Origin: Methylobacterium amylolyticum
GTDB lineage: Bacteria > Pseudomonadota > Alphaproteobacteria > Rhizobiales > Beijerinckiaceae
Assembly (NCBI RefSeq): GCF_030700245.1
Contig: NZ_JAUYZI010000056.1
Span: 1-32,788 of the forward strand
Length of the DNA: 32,788 nucleotides
Reading direction: 5' to 3'
Shown: positions 21,810 to 31,644 of the stretch, piece after piece
Layout of the letters: each line of letters begins with the position of its first letter
Numbering within the stretch: the stretch's first letter is position 1
Notes under the pieces: generated by a model
What the model was told of the DNA's origin: nothing
Database searches by the model: none
Seen by the model: only the letters and a program-made list of their open reading frames with translations
Program-made: the position numbers and the translations under genes

Positions 21810-24800
21810 GTGGCTCGCGGCACCGCCCCACTTCCCGCATTCGCGCAGGTCGATGACACGACCCTGAGCCCGACCTTGCGCGCGTTCCTCCTGGGCATCA
21901 CCGCCGGTCCGAACGAAGCGCAACCCCCGAGCGCACCGGGCTTCACCGGCTTCGTGCCCCCGGATGCGCCGACGGGCGCGCCGACCGCGATCATCAACCC
22001 GTCGGCCCCCAACCTCGGCTCGGTGCTGCGCGGCATGGGTAACGGCGCGAAGCAGGCTGTGCGAGACCTCTACGAGGCTGGCCCTGGCTTCACGTCGCGC
22101 TTCCTCTCCGGACAGGTGGATCCGGGTAGCGAGGAGGCGGCGGCCGGCGGCCTCGGCGCGGCCGGTCTCGCCATGGCCGGCTCAATGCCCTTCTCGGCGC
22201 CGTCAGGGTCGTTGCGCGCCTTCGGCGGTCGAGCGGCCGATCCGGAGTCGATGCTGGGCCGCCTGTCCGCGGGGCTGGACCAGGAAGCGGCCCTGCGACC
22301 GCGGCGCGATCCGTTCGGGGCGCTGTCGCGTCCTGCTCAGGCCGATCCCACCGATCCGGTGGCCGCGTTGGAAGCGGCCCTGGCGAAGAACGCCACGGCG
22401 CCGTCGCCTGCCGCCGCGCCGATGCGCGAGCCCTACGCACCGCCGTCCGCGCCCGCTGCGGCACGAGCCCCTGCGGAGCTGCCAACGGCGCTGGAGACCC
22501 GCGTGCTGCGGGCCGCCCGCGACGCACAGGGGGACGGCTTCAAAGGCGATATCTGGGACGTGCGGCCCCGCCTCGACAACGTGCCGGAGCCCGACTTCCG
22601 CGACGCGCTGCTCGGTCTCCAGCGCAAGGGCTATGCGACGCTGAGCCAGTACAGCGACCCGAAGGCCATCCGCGGCAAGGTCGGCATCGACATCGGCGGC
22701 GGCGACCCGCGCCACATCGTCATGCTGCGGCCGGAGGGCCGGGCAGCGATCGAAGGCTTGCCGGTCCAAGACCTCTACAGCGGCGGCCCCGCGGGCGCGG
22801 CGGCCGGCCTCCCCGCCATCGCCGCACCCCCCGATCCGAAAGGTACGCCCGTGAGCGCAGGCCCCGCACCCTTCGGCCAGTTGCCCGCGCTCGCGGGCTT
22901 CTCGCCCGACGACCTCGCCGCGCTCGTCGCGCGCGTGCAGGCTGGGCCTGGCCAGCCCTCGCCATCGGTCGCGATGAACGAGGGGCAGGTGCAGGGGCTT
23001 GAGCGGGCCCTGGCCTCGCAGCAGGACCGGGCGGCGCTGGACGGCCCGTCGGCGATCGACCGCCTGCTGTTCGACCGCGGCGGCATGGGCGGCGGGCGCA
23101 ACGGCTTCGCGGGCACCTCCGGCGGCTCCCTGCCGGGCGCCTTCGAGCCGCGCGACGTGCCCCTGCCACCGCAGCGCCCGTCCGCCGAGGCCCTGATGAT
23201 GCCGCAGCCGGACCCGGCGACCACGGGCGGCGTCTCGGGACTGAACCCCGGCGCCGCGCCGGCCTCCGGCCCGGTAGCCTCGGGTATCGTGCGGCCGGGG
23301 CAGGTGTCTTACCCGAGCCGGATGGACCCAGAGAGCGCACGGGCGCTCACGGGCCGGCCAGACGGGGCGGAGGGCGGTCCCCGTCCCGATGCGGGCGCTC
23401 TCCCGGCCAACGCCTTCGACCCGCTCACGGGCCAGCGCGTCTCGGGGAACCCGACGCCGCTCCAGGCCCCGCAGGCCGCTACGCCGCAGGTTGCGGGTGC
23501 AGGTGCCGCCCAGGGCTCGCCGATGCAGCAGTTCCTCTCCGGCATCGGCCGGGGCAACCCGGACCTGTCCAACCTGCTGCTCAACATCTCGGCGGGCCTG
23601 CTGAGCAACCGCGGCATCGGGCAGGGCATCGGCGCCGGCCTCCAGAGCTATCAGGCCAGCCGGGCTGGGAACCTGCGCGAGCAGCTTCAAGCGATCCAGT
23701 TCCAGCAGCAGATCCAGGCGCAGAACGCGACTCGGTCGTATCTGCGCAGCAAGGGGCTGGACCCCGGCGCCGTCGAGGCCGCGACGCTCAACCCGTCCCT
23801 GCTCTCGCAGATCAACAAGGACCCCCAACAGTTCACGGTCGACGGACGGGTCTATCTCGGCCGTGCGGACCAGCCGAAAAGCACGTGGCAGGATCTCGGG
23901 TCCGCCTCGGGGCCGCCGGCCAATTACGAGCGCGCCCCCGACGGCAAGAGCTACCAGTACATCCCCGGCAGCGAGGCCGACCCCGCCGTGAAGGAGCGGA
24001 ACGCTCTCGCGGTGGCGCGGGACCAGACCGTGACGCCCTTGCTCACGCTGGAGGAGCGCCGGGCGAGCGGCATCCAGGACCACGATCGGCGGTCGGCGTG
24101 GAAGAGCGCGGGCGGGGCCGTGAAGTTCGACGACGGGCCCAAGCCGCAGATCAGCACCACCCGGAATTCGGACGGGTCCTCGACGGCGCGCCGGTACGAC
24201 GCGGCGACCGATTCCTTTCGCGAGATCCCCGGCAGCGGGGGTGGTGCGATCGACACGGCCGGCGTCCCGCCCGGCGTCGACCCGCTGACGTACCGTCGGG
24301 AGGCGGCCAAGGCGGCGGTGGCGGAAGGCAAGGCGGCCGACCAGCGGGCGCTCCAGGCGCAGGGCGCCATCCCGATCCTCGACCGGGCGCAGTCGGCCTA
24401 TGAACGGTTGTCGCAGAACGGCGGCATCGGGCCGTTCCAAGCCTCGACCCTCAACCGCAGCGTCACGGGCGCGATGGGCCGCCAGAACGAGATCGACCGG
24501 CAGGAATACGAGGCCGCCGCGAAGCAGCTCGAACTCCTCCAAGCTCAGATCTCGATGAAAGGCCAAGGCGCGATCACCGAGGGCGAGCGGCGCATCCTGG
24601 CGATGACGCTGCCGCGCCTCGACGCGGCCTCGCCGGAGACGGGGCTGGGCACGCTCAAGGGCATGCGGGAGCAGTTCGGCCGGGCGATCAGCGCTCCGGG
24701 CCTGCCAGGCTCCTCCGGCCATCGGGATCAGGGCAGCCCCGCCGCGCTGACGCCGCCGGCCGGCGCGGTGCAGGCGCTCCAGGCCGACCCGAGCCTGCGG

Positions 24801-24860
24801 GATCAGTTCGAGGCCAAGTACGGGCGCGGCTCGGCCGCCCGTCACCTCGGAGGGCGCTGA
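21810..24860 (+). CDS. Large phage ejection/internal virion protein
   Basis: A 1016-aa protein with a GTG start. It has long Pro/Ala/Gly-rich disordered stretches (about 150-230 and 360-560), a helical hydrophobic Gly/Ala segment near 110-130, and Gln-rich coiled coil (LREQLQAIQFQQQIQAQ, about 625-645). The C-terminal ~200 residues are helical (KQLELLQAQISMKGQGAITEGERRILA) and end in FEAKYGRG. By size, order and composition it resembles internal core or ejection proteins of podoviruses. Exact family not recognised. Confidence 0.75.
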   Translation: MARGTAPLPAFAQVDDTTLSPTLRAFLLGITAGPNEAQPPSAPGFTGFVPPDAPTGAPTAIINPSAPNLGSVLRGMGNGAKQAVRDLYEAGPGFTSRFLSGQVDPGSEEAAAGGLGAAGLAMAGSMPFSAPSGSLRAFGGRAADPESMLGRLSAGLDQEAALRPRRDPFGALSRPAQADPTDPVAALEAALAKNATAPSPAAAPMREPYAPPSAPAAARAPAELPTALETRVLRAARDAQGDGFKGDIWDVRPRLDNVPEPDFRDALLGLQRKGYATLSQYSDPKAIRGKVGIDIGGGDPRHIVMLRPEGRAAIEGLPVQDLYSGGPAGAAAGLPAIAAPPDPKGTPVSAGPAPFGQLPALAGFSPDDLAALVARVQAGPGQPSPSVAMNEGQVQGLERALASQQDRAALDGPSAIDRLLFDRGGMGGGRNGFAGTSGGSLPGAFEPRDVPLPPQRPSAEALMMPQPDPATTGGVSGLNPGAAPASGPVASGIVRPGQVSYPSRMDPESARALTGRPDGAEGGPRPDAGALPANAFDPLTGQRVSGNPTPLQAPQAATPQVAGAGAAQGSPMQQFLSGIGRGNPDLSNLLLNISAGLLSNRGIGQGIGAGLQSYQASRAGNLREQLQAIQFQQQIQAQNATRSYLRSKGLDPGAVEAATLNPSLLSQINKDPQQFTVDGRVYLGRADQPKSTWQDLGSASGPPANYERAPDGKSYQYIPGSEADPAVKERNALAVARDQTVTPLLTLEERRASGIQDHDRRSAWKSAGGAVKFDDGPKPQISTTRNSDGSSTARRYDAATDSFREIPGSGGGAIDTAGVPPGVDPLTYRREAAKAAVAEGKAADQRALQAQGAIPILDRAQSAYERLSQNGGIGPFQASTLNRSVTGAMGRQNEIDRQEYEAAAKQLELLQAQISMKGQGAITEGERRILAMTLPRLDAASPETGLGTLKGMREQFGRAISAPGLPGSSGHRDQGSPAALTPPAGAVQALQADPSLRDQFEAKYGRGSAARHLGGR

Positions 24861-24861
24861 C

Positions 24862-27800
24862 GTGGCGAACTTCTTCGATCAGTTCGACAGCGCGCCGGCG
24901 CCTGCGCCCTCCCCTTCGGTCGCCGGAAACTTCTTCGATCAGTTCGACACACCGGCACCCGGTGCTGCGGGGTCCGTTGGGATCTCCGGCGCCGACCCCG
25001 GTGCGCTCCAGATCCGCGTCGGCGCGGGGCGCGCTCCGGAGGCGCCGGCCTCGTTCGCGGATCGTGTGGCGGGCGATCACAGCGCGCCGCAGCGGTTCGC
25101 GAGCCAGGCCGGGACCGATACCGCCCTCGGCGCCGGGCTGCGGGCGAAGGCCGACGAGATGCTGATCGGCAAACCGTCGGCGGAGAACAGTGCCATCGCG
25201 GGGCTGCTGAGCGCTGGGCAGGCGGCGAGCCTGAACGCGGCCGGGAACCTCGGCGCCGCTGCGGCGACAGGGCTCGGCGCCTACAACGACAGTCGCCTCT
25301 CCGATGTGCTCGGCAAGATCCCCGGCTACAGCCCCCGCTCGTTCACCGAGAACTACCGGGCCTTTCAGGACATGATCGGCGCCTACACCCGGCAGAACCC
25401 CTATTCGGCGGGCGCCGGGACGGTGGCGGGCGCGGTCGCGGCGGCGCCCCTGCTTCCCGGCCTCGCGGGCGCCCCGGCGGCGTCGCTGGGCGGCCGGGCG
25501 CTCCAGTATGGGGTCACGGGCGGGTTGTACGGCGGCGCGGCGGAGGCGCTGGACAGCAAGGACCCGCTCAAGGCGCTCCAGGCCGGCGGCGTCGGGCTGG
25601 CGCTCGGGGCCCCGCTCGGGGTCGCGGCCGAGAAGGCGGCCCCCTACGTGGTGCGCGGTGCCGAGAAGGTCCGAGGGATGTTCGGGGGTGGCGCTCCCGC
25701 CGAGGCCGTCGCCGACGGCTTCACGCCACAGGCCCGCGGACTTCTCCATGAGATGGGGCTGGACGCCACGACACTCCCCGACCCGCTCGCGCAGAGCCTC
25801 CGCACCACGTTCGCGGCCAAGGGCGTCTCCCCCGCGGCGGTCCGCGAGGCGCAGGCGGCCGAGTTTGGGATCCCGCTCTCGCGCGCGCAGGCGACGGGCG
25901 ATCCGATGGCCCTGTCCGCCGAGTTGCGGGCCGCTTCCGGCTCCGTGGGGCAGCGGGCGCAGACGGCGGCGACCGACTTCGCCGGGCGGCAAGGCGAGGC
26001 GACGGGGCTCGCCCGCGAATTCCTCGCCCGGGTGCTGGCCCGGGAGCACGCCCCGGTCGCCAACCCTCAGGCGGCAGGAGAGGCGGTGGCGGACGCGGCC
26101 CGCCGGATCGGCGATGACTACGCCTTCCGCGGAGCTGCGGCGCAGCGCCAGGCCGACCAGGCGCTCGAAGCCGTGCGAGGACGGTTCGCGCCCGCCGACA
26201 CGCTGGACGCGGCCTCTCTGGCCTCTCAGGGCGTCCGTGACGCGGCGGCACAGTCCCGGGCCGCCTACAAGCGGGGGTACGACGAGGTCGCTCAGATCCC
26301 GGGCGTGTTTGCCCCCGGTGCGCTCGACCGGATGGGCTCGCGGGTGCGCGACCGTCTCGGCGCCGAGGTGCCGATCGACGGGGTTCTCACGCCGGCCGCG
26401 ACGCGGGCGATCAACGACCTCGACGCCCTGCCGGGGATCTTCGGTCTCCAGCCCGGCGAGGGGCCGAACCTTCAGCAAGTGGACCAGATCCGGAAGCGGC
26501 TCGTGGCCTACCGCGGGACGACGGGCGTCAACGCCACCGACCGCCGCGCCGTCGACCGGGTCTTGTCCGAGTTCGACGGGCACGTCGAGGACGCGATGGG
26601 CGCCGGGCTGTTCGGTCCCAGGCAGGCCGCAGGGCCGCGAGATTTGGTCCAGGACGGCTTTCCCGGCGCCGCGGCCACTCCTGCCGCCTCCGGACCGCTC
26701 CCGGTCGCTGGTGGCCGCCCTGACGCGAAGCCCGAGACGCTGGTGCAGTACCTCGCCCGCAACGGTGGGATCGCGCTGGACGGCGACGCCCGCGCCGCGG
26801 ATCTCGGGCGGATCATGACCCCGTTCGGACCGCTGGGCCGGAAGACCGGTCGACCGATCGAGGAGTTCCGCGATCAGCTCGCGTCCGAGGGCTTCATCCG
26901 CCCCGACAGCCCGGACGGGATGGTCTCCCGCCGCATCGGCGACGAGGTGCACGACCTGATCGGCATCGAGCGCGGCGGCGATCCGGTCTACCGCCTCGCG
27001 GATCTCAGCCGCGGCGGCGCGCCTCGCGACGTCGGCGGACGGATCGCGGATCAGTCGGCCGCCTACGCCGAGCGCTTGGCGCCCTTCCGGCAGCAGGTCG
27101 CGGACGATCTCGCGGAAGTCGGCTACCGCCCGCGAGACATCGACCCGGCCCACCTCGACGACGCCGCGGCGCGGCTGTTCCGACGCGAGCATGACACCGG
27201 CGCCGATGCCTACGAGGCGGCAATCATGGGGCGCGACGCGACCCGCGGCGTGCAGCCTGCCCCGCACGGCACCGGGCCCGTCGAGGCGCCGCCGCTGGAC
27301 GGGGCGAGCGCGGTGGCCGGCGCCTTCCCCGGCGGGGATACCGCTGCGTCCGACGCGATGCGCCGCGCGCGGGGGCTGTTCCGGGAGCACCAGCAGGCGT
27401 TCCGGCCCCGGGATCCGGGCGACGCGGCGGGGCGCAACCTGCAACGCATCGTCGAGGCGGACGCGACGCCGAACGAGGTCGCGTCGATGCTGTTCGGGGG
27501 TGCCTCGGGGCGCGTCACGGGCCGGCAGCTCGAAACCCTGGACCGGCTCCGCGCCGTGGTCGGCGAGGACAGCCCGGCATGGGGCGCGGTCCGGCAGGCG
27601 GTGATGGGTCGATACCTCGACGGGCGCGACGCCGGCCGGAGCCTCGACTACCTGCTGCGGGGCGAGGGTCGCGAGCTGGCGAGCCGGGTCCTTACGGGCG
27701 AGCAGCGTGCTGGGCTCGACGCCTTCCGGACCGGGATGCAGCAGGCGGAGGCGGCGCGGGCCGCGGTGCCAGGCTGGGTGCAGGACATCGCCCGCACCGG

Positions 27801-28407
27801 TTATGACGGCAACCGGGTGCTGGCCGACCTGTTCGGGTCCGGCATCCCCGGCGCACGGCCGGGCTCGGCGGCCTACGGGCGGGGCCTGCGGCAGTACCTC
27901 GGCGCGGACAGCCCGGAGTGGTCGGGCCTGCGGCAGGCGGCGTGGATGCGCCTCACGGGTGACGGCAAGCCCCTGCAACCGCGAGTCGAGGCGGAGCGGA
28001 TCCGGGCGTTCACGGGCGGCGAGGGCAAGGGCCTCGCAGCCGCGATGTTCAGTCCGGACGAGCTGTCGACCATGAACCGGTACGCCACGGCGGTGGCCGC
28101 CACCGACATTCCGAAGGGCGGGCGCCTGCCGGACGGCGGGCGGGCGAAAGCGCTGGCGGGCCACGTCCTCGGCATGCTCGCCTCGGGTGTCGCGGCGCAT
28201 GTCGGCGGGCCGGTGGTCGGTGCGGTGGCGGGCTACGCCTCGCGGATGGGTCAGCAGGCGGCGCAGGGCGGTCTCGCCGGCCTGCGGGCGGAGCGGGCGT
28301 TCAACGGCGGCGCACCGCGCGTGGCGCCTCCCCTGCCGGGCTACGCGACGGATGCGGGCACGGCGGGCGGGCGGCTTGGCGGATTGATCGGAGCAGGTGT
28401 GCGATGA
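24862..28407 (+). CDS. Very large phage ejection/internal virion protein
   Basis: A 1181-aa protein with a GTG start one base after the previous stop. The N-terminus carries NFFDQFD twice (residues 3-9 and 23-29), encoded by a 22-base exact DNA repeat at 24868 and 24928; such repeats are seen in alphaproteobacterial phage virion proteins. Residues about 185-260 form Gly/Ala-rich hydrophobic helices that could enter a membrane. Further long helical blocks follow, and a final Gly/Ala hydrophobic region lies at 1095-1135. It is probably a channel-forming ejection protein comparable in role to T7 gp15/gp16. Its gene overlaps the next by ATGA. Confidence 0.75.
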   Translation: MANFFDQFDSAPAPAPSPSVAGNFFDQFDTPAPGAAGSVGISGADPGALQIRVGAGRAPEAPASFADRVAGDHSAPQRFASQAGTDTALGAGLRAKADEMLIGKPSAENSAIAGLLSAGQAASLNAAGNLGAAAATGLGAYNDSRLSDVLGKIPGYSPRSFTENYRAFQDMIGAYTRQNPYSAGAGTVAGAVAAAPLLPGLAGAPAASLGGRALQYGVTGGLYGGAAEALDSKDPLKALQAGGVGLALGAPLGVAAEKAAPYVVRGAEKVRGMFGGGAPAEAVADGFTPQARGLLHEMGLDATTLPDPLAQSLRTTFAAKGVSPAAVREAQAAEFGIPLSRAQATGDPMALSAELRAASGSVGQRAQTAATDFAGRQGEATGLAREFLARVLAREHAPVANPQAAGEAVADAARRIGDDYAFRGAAAQRQADQALEAVRGRFAPADTLDAASLASQGVRDAAAQSRAAYKRGYDEVAQIPGVFAPGALDRMGSRVRDRLGAEVPIDGVLTPAATRAINDLDALPGIFGLQPGEGPNLQQVDQIRKRLVAYRGTTGVNATDRRAVDRVLSEFDGHVEDAMGAGLFGPRQAAGPRDLVQDGFPGAAATPAASGPLPVAGGRPDAKPETLVQYLARNGGIALDGDARAADLGRIMTPFGPLGRKTGRPIEEFRDQLASEGFIRPDSPDGMVSRRIGDEVHDLIGIERGGDPVYRLADLSRGGAPRDVGGRIADQSAAYAERLAPFRQQVADDLAEVGYRPRDIDPAHLDDAAARLFRREHDTGADAYEAAIMGRDATRGVQPAPHGTGPVEAPPLDGASAVAGAFPGGDTAASDAMRRARGLFREHQQAFRPRDPGDAAGRNLQRIVEADATPNEVASMLFGGASGRVTGRQLETLDRLRAVVGEDSPAWGAVRQAVMGRYLDGRDAGRSLDYLLRGEGRELASRVLTGEQRAGLDAFRTGMQQAEAARAAVPGWVQDIARTGYDGNRVLADLFGSGIPGARPGSAAYGRGLRQYLGADSPEWSGLRQAAWMRLTGDGKPLQPRVEAERIRAFTGGEGKGLAAAMFSPDELSTMNRYATAVAATDIPKGGRLPDGGRAKALAGHVLGMLASGVAAHVGGPVVGAVAGYASRMGQQAAQGGLAGLRAERAFNGGAPRVAPPLPGYATDAGTAGGRLGGLIGAGVR

Positions 28408-29615
28408 GCGGCGGAATATTTGACGCTCTGCTGGGCGGCGGGGCGGGCAGCCCCAACGGCTCGTTCGGCCTGCTCGGCCTGATGGGTGGTCAGGGTGCGG
28501 GCCCGATCACCCCGAACCCGATGATGCAGGCCCCGGAGATCCCTGCCGGGGCGCAGGCCGTGAACCTGCCGATGATCTCGGCGGACGTGCCGTCGGCTCC
28601 GGCGGGCTTTGCCGGGACGGGGGTGCCGCAGGCGGGGGCCACGACGATCCCGGGCATGCCGATGGCGGGCGGCGGAGGTGCGCCGGGCGGCGGCCCGATG
28701 ACGGATGCGCAGGCCCTCATCGCCAGCGCGCGGCGCATCGGGGCGGATCCGCTCGATTACGCGACTGTGATGTCCTACGAAACCGGCGGCACCTTCAGCC
28801 CATCGAAGTGGGGCGGGGCCCGAAACCCCGACGGCAGCTTCCGCCACATGGGGCTGATTCAGTTCGGCCCGGACGAGCGCAAGAGATACGGCGCGTCGGC
28901 CGATCAGTCTTTTCAGGAGCAGTTGCCGGCCGTCGAACGGTACTTGACCGCTCGCGGGTTCCAGCCCGGCATGGGGCGGCTGGATCTGTACTCGACGATC
29001 AACGCCGGCCGGCCAGGGCTCTACAACAAGAGCGACGCGGGCAACGGCGGCGCGCCGGGGTCGGTGGCCGACAAGGTTCGGGATCAGATGGGTGGCCATG
29101 AGACGAAGGCTGCCGCCTTCCTCGGGGGCGACTATCAGGTGCAACAGAGGCAAGCGCAGCCGATGCAGCGCATGCCCGGCGTGGCCGATCCAATCGGGAT
29201 GTCCGCGGGCGCCACGGCGCAGCGGGGCGGGTTCGGCCTCGGCGGGATCGAGGCGCAGGGTGCGGCGCTGCCAGGGCAGGCCTCGACGGCTCCGGGGCTG
29301 GCGTCCCTCTCGGCTCAGCCCATGACGGCGTTCATGTCGCCTACCCCCGGTATGGGGGGCATCGGCGGCGCAGGTGCTCCTGCTGCGACCCCGCAGCAGC
29401 CGACCCCCTACGGCGGCGTCGCCTCGATGCTGCGCAACGTGCTGGGCGGTCAGCAGGGCAAGGGCCAGCAGCAGGGGCAGGCGCAGGGCGGCAGGATGGC
29501 GGGGCTGAGCGCCGACGCGCCGGGCGGCCGCGCGATGTCGCTGGGGGAGGCCTACAAGCAGTTCGATCCGTCGCAGTTCTTCACGATGCTTCGGGCCCGC
29601 GGGGTGATGCGGTGA
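28404..29615 (+). CDS. Virion-associated lysozyme-like transglycosylase protein
   Basis: A 403-aa protein. Residues 1-100 are Gly/Pro/Met-rich. The lysozyme-like domain (about 100-215) shows MSYETGGTFSPS with the probable catalytic E126 and then GLIQFGP (150-156), the pattern of phage SLT/lysozyme domains. The remaining C-terminus is low-complexity Gly/Gln/Met-rich with a conserved end (LGEAYKQFDPSQFFTML). It should open peptidoglycan during DNA entry. It overlaps both neighbours (ATGA and GTGA). Confidence 0.85.
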   Translation: MSGGIFDALLGGGAGSPNGSFGLLGLMGGQGAGPITPNPMMQAPEIPAGAQAVNLPMISADVPSAPAGFAGTGVPQAGATTIPGMPMAGGGGAPGGGPMTDAQALIASARRIGADPLDYATVMSYETGGTFSPSKWGGARNPDGSFRHMGLIQFGPDERKRYGASADQSFQEQLPAVERYLTARGFQPGMGRLDLYSTINAGRPGLYNKSDAGNGGAPGSVADKVRDQMGGHETKAAAFLGGDYQVQQRQAQPMQRMPGVADPIGMSAGATAQRGGFGLGGIEAQGAALPGQASTAPGLASLSAQPMTAFMSPTPGMGGIGGAGAPAATPQQPTPYGGVASMLRNVLGGQQGKGQQQGQAQGGRMAGLSADAPGGRAMSLGEAYKQFDPSQFFTMLRARGVMR

Positions 29616-30043
29616 GCGGGCTGCGCACGGTGCCGACGGCCGAGCTGCCGGAGGTCTGGCCGCGGGTGCTGCCGTGGATCGCCGAGGCGTGCCGACGCGG
29701 GGACAGGGATCAGACGCCCGCGGATCTTCTGCTGCTGTGCCGGCGCGAGGAGGCCGCCCTGGTCCTGATCTACGGCGAGGGGGCCGAGCCCGCAGCGGCC
29801 GGCGTGGCGCAGGTGCGGGACCACGCCGACGGCGACCGGGTCTGCGCGATCCTGGCGGTGGGTGGATCCGGGGCACGCGGCTGGCGCGAGACCCTGCGGA
29901 CGATCGAGGAGAACGCGGCGCGCATCGGATGCTCGCGGATCGCGTTCGCGGGCCGTCCCGGTTGGGCGGCGCTGCTGCCCGACTACGACCGGCAGGTGAT
30001 GTTCACGAAGCGGCTGGAGCCGGCTCTGGCGGCGGTCGCCTAA
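29612..30043 (+). CDS. GNAT-like protein of the virion cassette
   Basis: A 143-aa protein with a GTG start that overlaps the previous stop. The strand-helix order and the segments W...L..IEENAARIGCSRIAFAGRPGWAALLPDY resemble the GNAT fold, as in small acetyltransferase-like proteins encoded next to podovirus ejection genes. A clear acetyl-CoA loop is not visible, so catalytic activity is doubtful. It is the last gene of the cassette; its stop and that of the minus-strand gene overlap in CTAA at 30040-30043. Confidence 0.7.
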   Translation: MSGLRTVPTAELPEVWPRVLPWIAEACRRGDRDQTPADLLLLCRREEAALVLIYGEGAEPAAAGVAQVRDHADGDRVCAILAVGGSGARGWRETLRTIEENAARIGCSRIAFAGRPGWAALLPDYDRQVMFTKRLEPALAAVA

Positions 30044-30585
30044 TCGGCGCGGCCGGTCAGCATCCAGCGCCGGACGAAGGGCCAGAAGGTCATCGCGTTG
30101 ACCAGCGCGAACATGGCGAGGCCGAACAACGACCCCTCGCGGACGAACAGGATCATGCCCCAGACCATGCCGCCCATCGCGGCGCAAAGCAGGGCGAACT
30201 CGATCAGCACGACGCGGACCCGGCGCAGGCGCAGATCGTGGCCGAGCGCTCGCCAGTCGACGATGAGTTCCGGCCCGTCACGGGCGGCGCCGTAGACCGC
30301 CACCAGGATCATGCCGACGGCGCGAACGAAGCCGTAGGCCATTGTGGCGGCTGCCGCGACCAGCAACAGCACAATCCCCGCCCCTTTACCGTCTCCCGAC
30401 AGGGCGAGACCGTAGAGCGCCACGCCAACGCCCAGCGCCGCAAGCAAACCTCCAAGCACCGCCGCCAGTCCCCGGAACGTCCGGTCCAGTCTCTCGGGGA
30501 ACGGCCGGTCGACGAGGCGGAACCAGCCGCCGCGGGGCGCGGGCTCCTCGTTCGGGTCGTAGGTCTGGCCGTGGTGTCCAGGCAT
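30040..30585 (-). CDS. Integral membrane protein, function unknown
   Basis: A 181-aa protein with hydrophobic segments at about 40-62, 68-99 (perhaps two helices), 124-148 and 152-171. GAGGG precedes the ATG. It has no recognised family and marks the right edge of the phage cassette. It is either a lysogenic-conversion gene or the first host gene. Confidence 0.72.
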   Translation of the reverse strand: MPGHHGQTYDPNEEPAPRGGWFRLVDRPFPERLDRTFRGLAAVLGGLLAALGVGVALYGLALSGDGKGAGIVLLLVAAAATMAYGFVRAVGMILVAVYGAARDGPELIVDWRALGHDLRLRRVRVVLIEFALLCAAMGGMVWGMILFVREGSLFGLAMFALVNAMTFWPFVRRWMLTGRAD

Positions 30586-30715
30586 GCCCTCAAAATGGGG
30601 GGTGCCGCGCGGCCCGTCGAGGATTGTTTTTCTCTCGGCAGGCCTGGGCTGGGCCTTGGCAAAGCGTAGCAGGAGCTACCATCTCCTCTTCCATCGCCTT
30701 TTCGGGATCGCCCCT

Positions 30716-30967
30716 ATGCGCGCGGCTTTCGCCATCCTTGCTTTCGGCTGCCTGCTCCAGCCGGCCGCGGCGGCATCGGGGCGCGATTACCGCGAGTTGA
30801 TGGCCGGATACGAGCTCGCGTGGCCGAAGTGCCAAGCGCGGACCGAGATGTACGCCGATCAGAACGCGGCGTGCCGCGAGTTGAAGAGCATCGGTAAGCG
30901 CCTGTCGGCCGGCGGCTACCAGATCGTGCCGGACACCGCGAATCCCCTGGGCTTCCGTTGGGACTAG
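30716..30967 (+). CDS. Small secreted protein with two cysteines
   Basis: An 83-aa product. Residues 1-22 (MRAAFAILAFGCLLQPAAAASG) are a typical signal peptide, with cleavage expected after AAA. The mature ~62 residues contain two cysteines (PKCQ and AACRE) that could form a disulphide in the periplasm. The longer frame from 30584 lacks sense as a signal sequence. Family not recognised. Confidence 0.7.
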   Translation: MRAAFAILAFGCLLQPAAAASGRDYRELMAGYELAWPKCQARTEMYADQNAACRELKSIGKRLSAGGYQIVPDTANPLGFRWD

Positions 30968-31106
30968 GCGTCGGCCCTCGATCGGAGCAGGACCGCCGTG
31001 GCGCCTTCAGCGCGACGCTACCCGCGATAACGGCACCTTATCCGGGGTTGGTGAGCGGTGAGCCGGTCGGTCTTCCCCAGTACGGCCCGGGTCGGTAGAC
31101 CCCCTC

Positions 31107-31589
31107 ATGCCCGTTCTGACCGACCGCCAGCGGATCGAACTCGCAGTTCCCGCCCACCTGCTCTACGCGCTCACAAGCGTGCCGGACGTGTTCGTTCCGG
31201 CCGACCCGGCGTTGGCCGCGAGAGCCGCGGCGGATGTCGCCGAGTTGCGGGAGAACCTGCGGACCGCCTGCCTGGAGCCGTTCGCGGACCTGCCGCCGGT
31301 CAAGCGGCAGGCGCTCCTACGCCGCCTCGAACGGGTCAGCCAGCGGGCGGTGGCTGGCTGGCACGATCGCCCGGCGCTCAGCCTCATGCTGATGCTCTGG
31401 TGCTTCCTGAAGGATCTCACTGACCGTGAGACCCTGATCCTGTGGGAGGGCTCGGCGATGGACCGGGCGATGCGGAAGCTGATGCCGATGTGCGAGCACG
31501 GCTTCGAGGTGCATGACGACGCCACCGCAGCCCAGGAGCAGGCTCGCGAGCTGCTCGGCCGTCTTCAGGGTGAGGGGCTATACCTCTGA
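31107..31589 (+). CDS. Hypothetical helical protein
   Basis: A 160-aa protein made mostly of helices with a hydrophobic segment LSLMLMLWCFL near residue 95, too short for a sure membrane helix. Three cysteines. The ribosome-binding site is weak, but codon use and composition look coding. Family not recognised. Confidence 0.65.
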   Translation: MPVLTDRQRIELAVPAHLLYALTSVPDVFVPADPALAARAAADVAELRENLRTACLEPFADLPPVKRQALLRRLERVSQRAVAGWHDRPALSLMLMLWCFLKDLTDRETLILWEGSAMDRAMRKLMPMCEHGFEVHDDATAAQEQARELLGRLQGEGLYL

Positions 31590-31644
31590 CCTTAGGGCGC
31601 TGCTGGGCGGGATCGCCCTGGCTGCGTGGAAGAGCCCATTCCGA

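Noticed and set aside
22203..24845. 880-codon open frame on the minus strand
   Set aside because: Antisense shadow of the 1016-aa protein gene; no known domain and no ribosome-binding site seen.
24688..28200. 1170-codon open frame on the minus strand
   Set aside because: It is antisense to the large ejection protein genes. It is Arg/Pro-rich with no domain, an effect of high GC on the third codon positions.
28341..29876. 511-codon open frame on the minus strand
   Set aside because: Antisense to the lysozyme-like gene; Arg/Pro/Ala-rich and without motifs.
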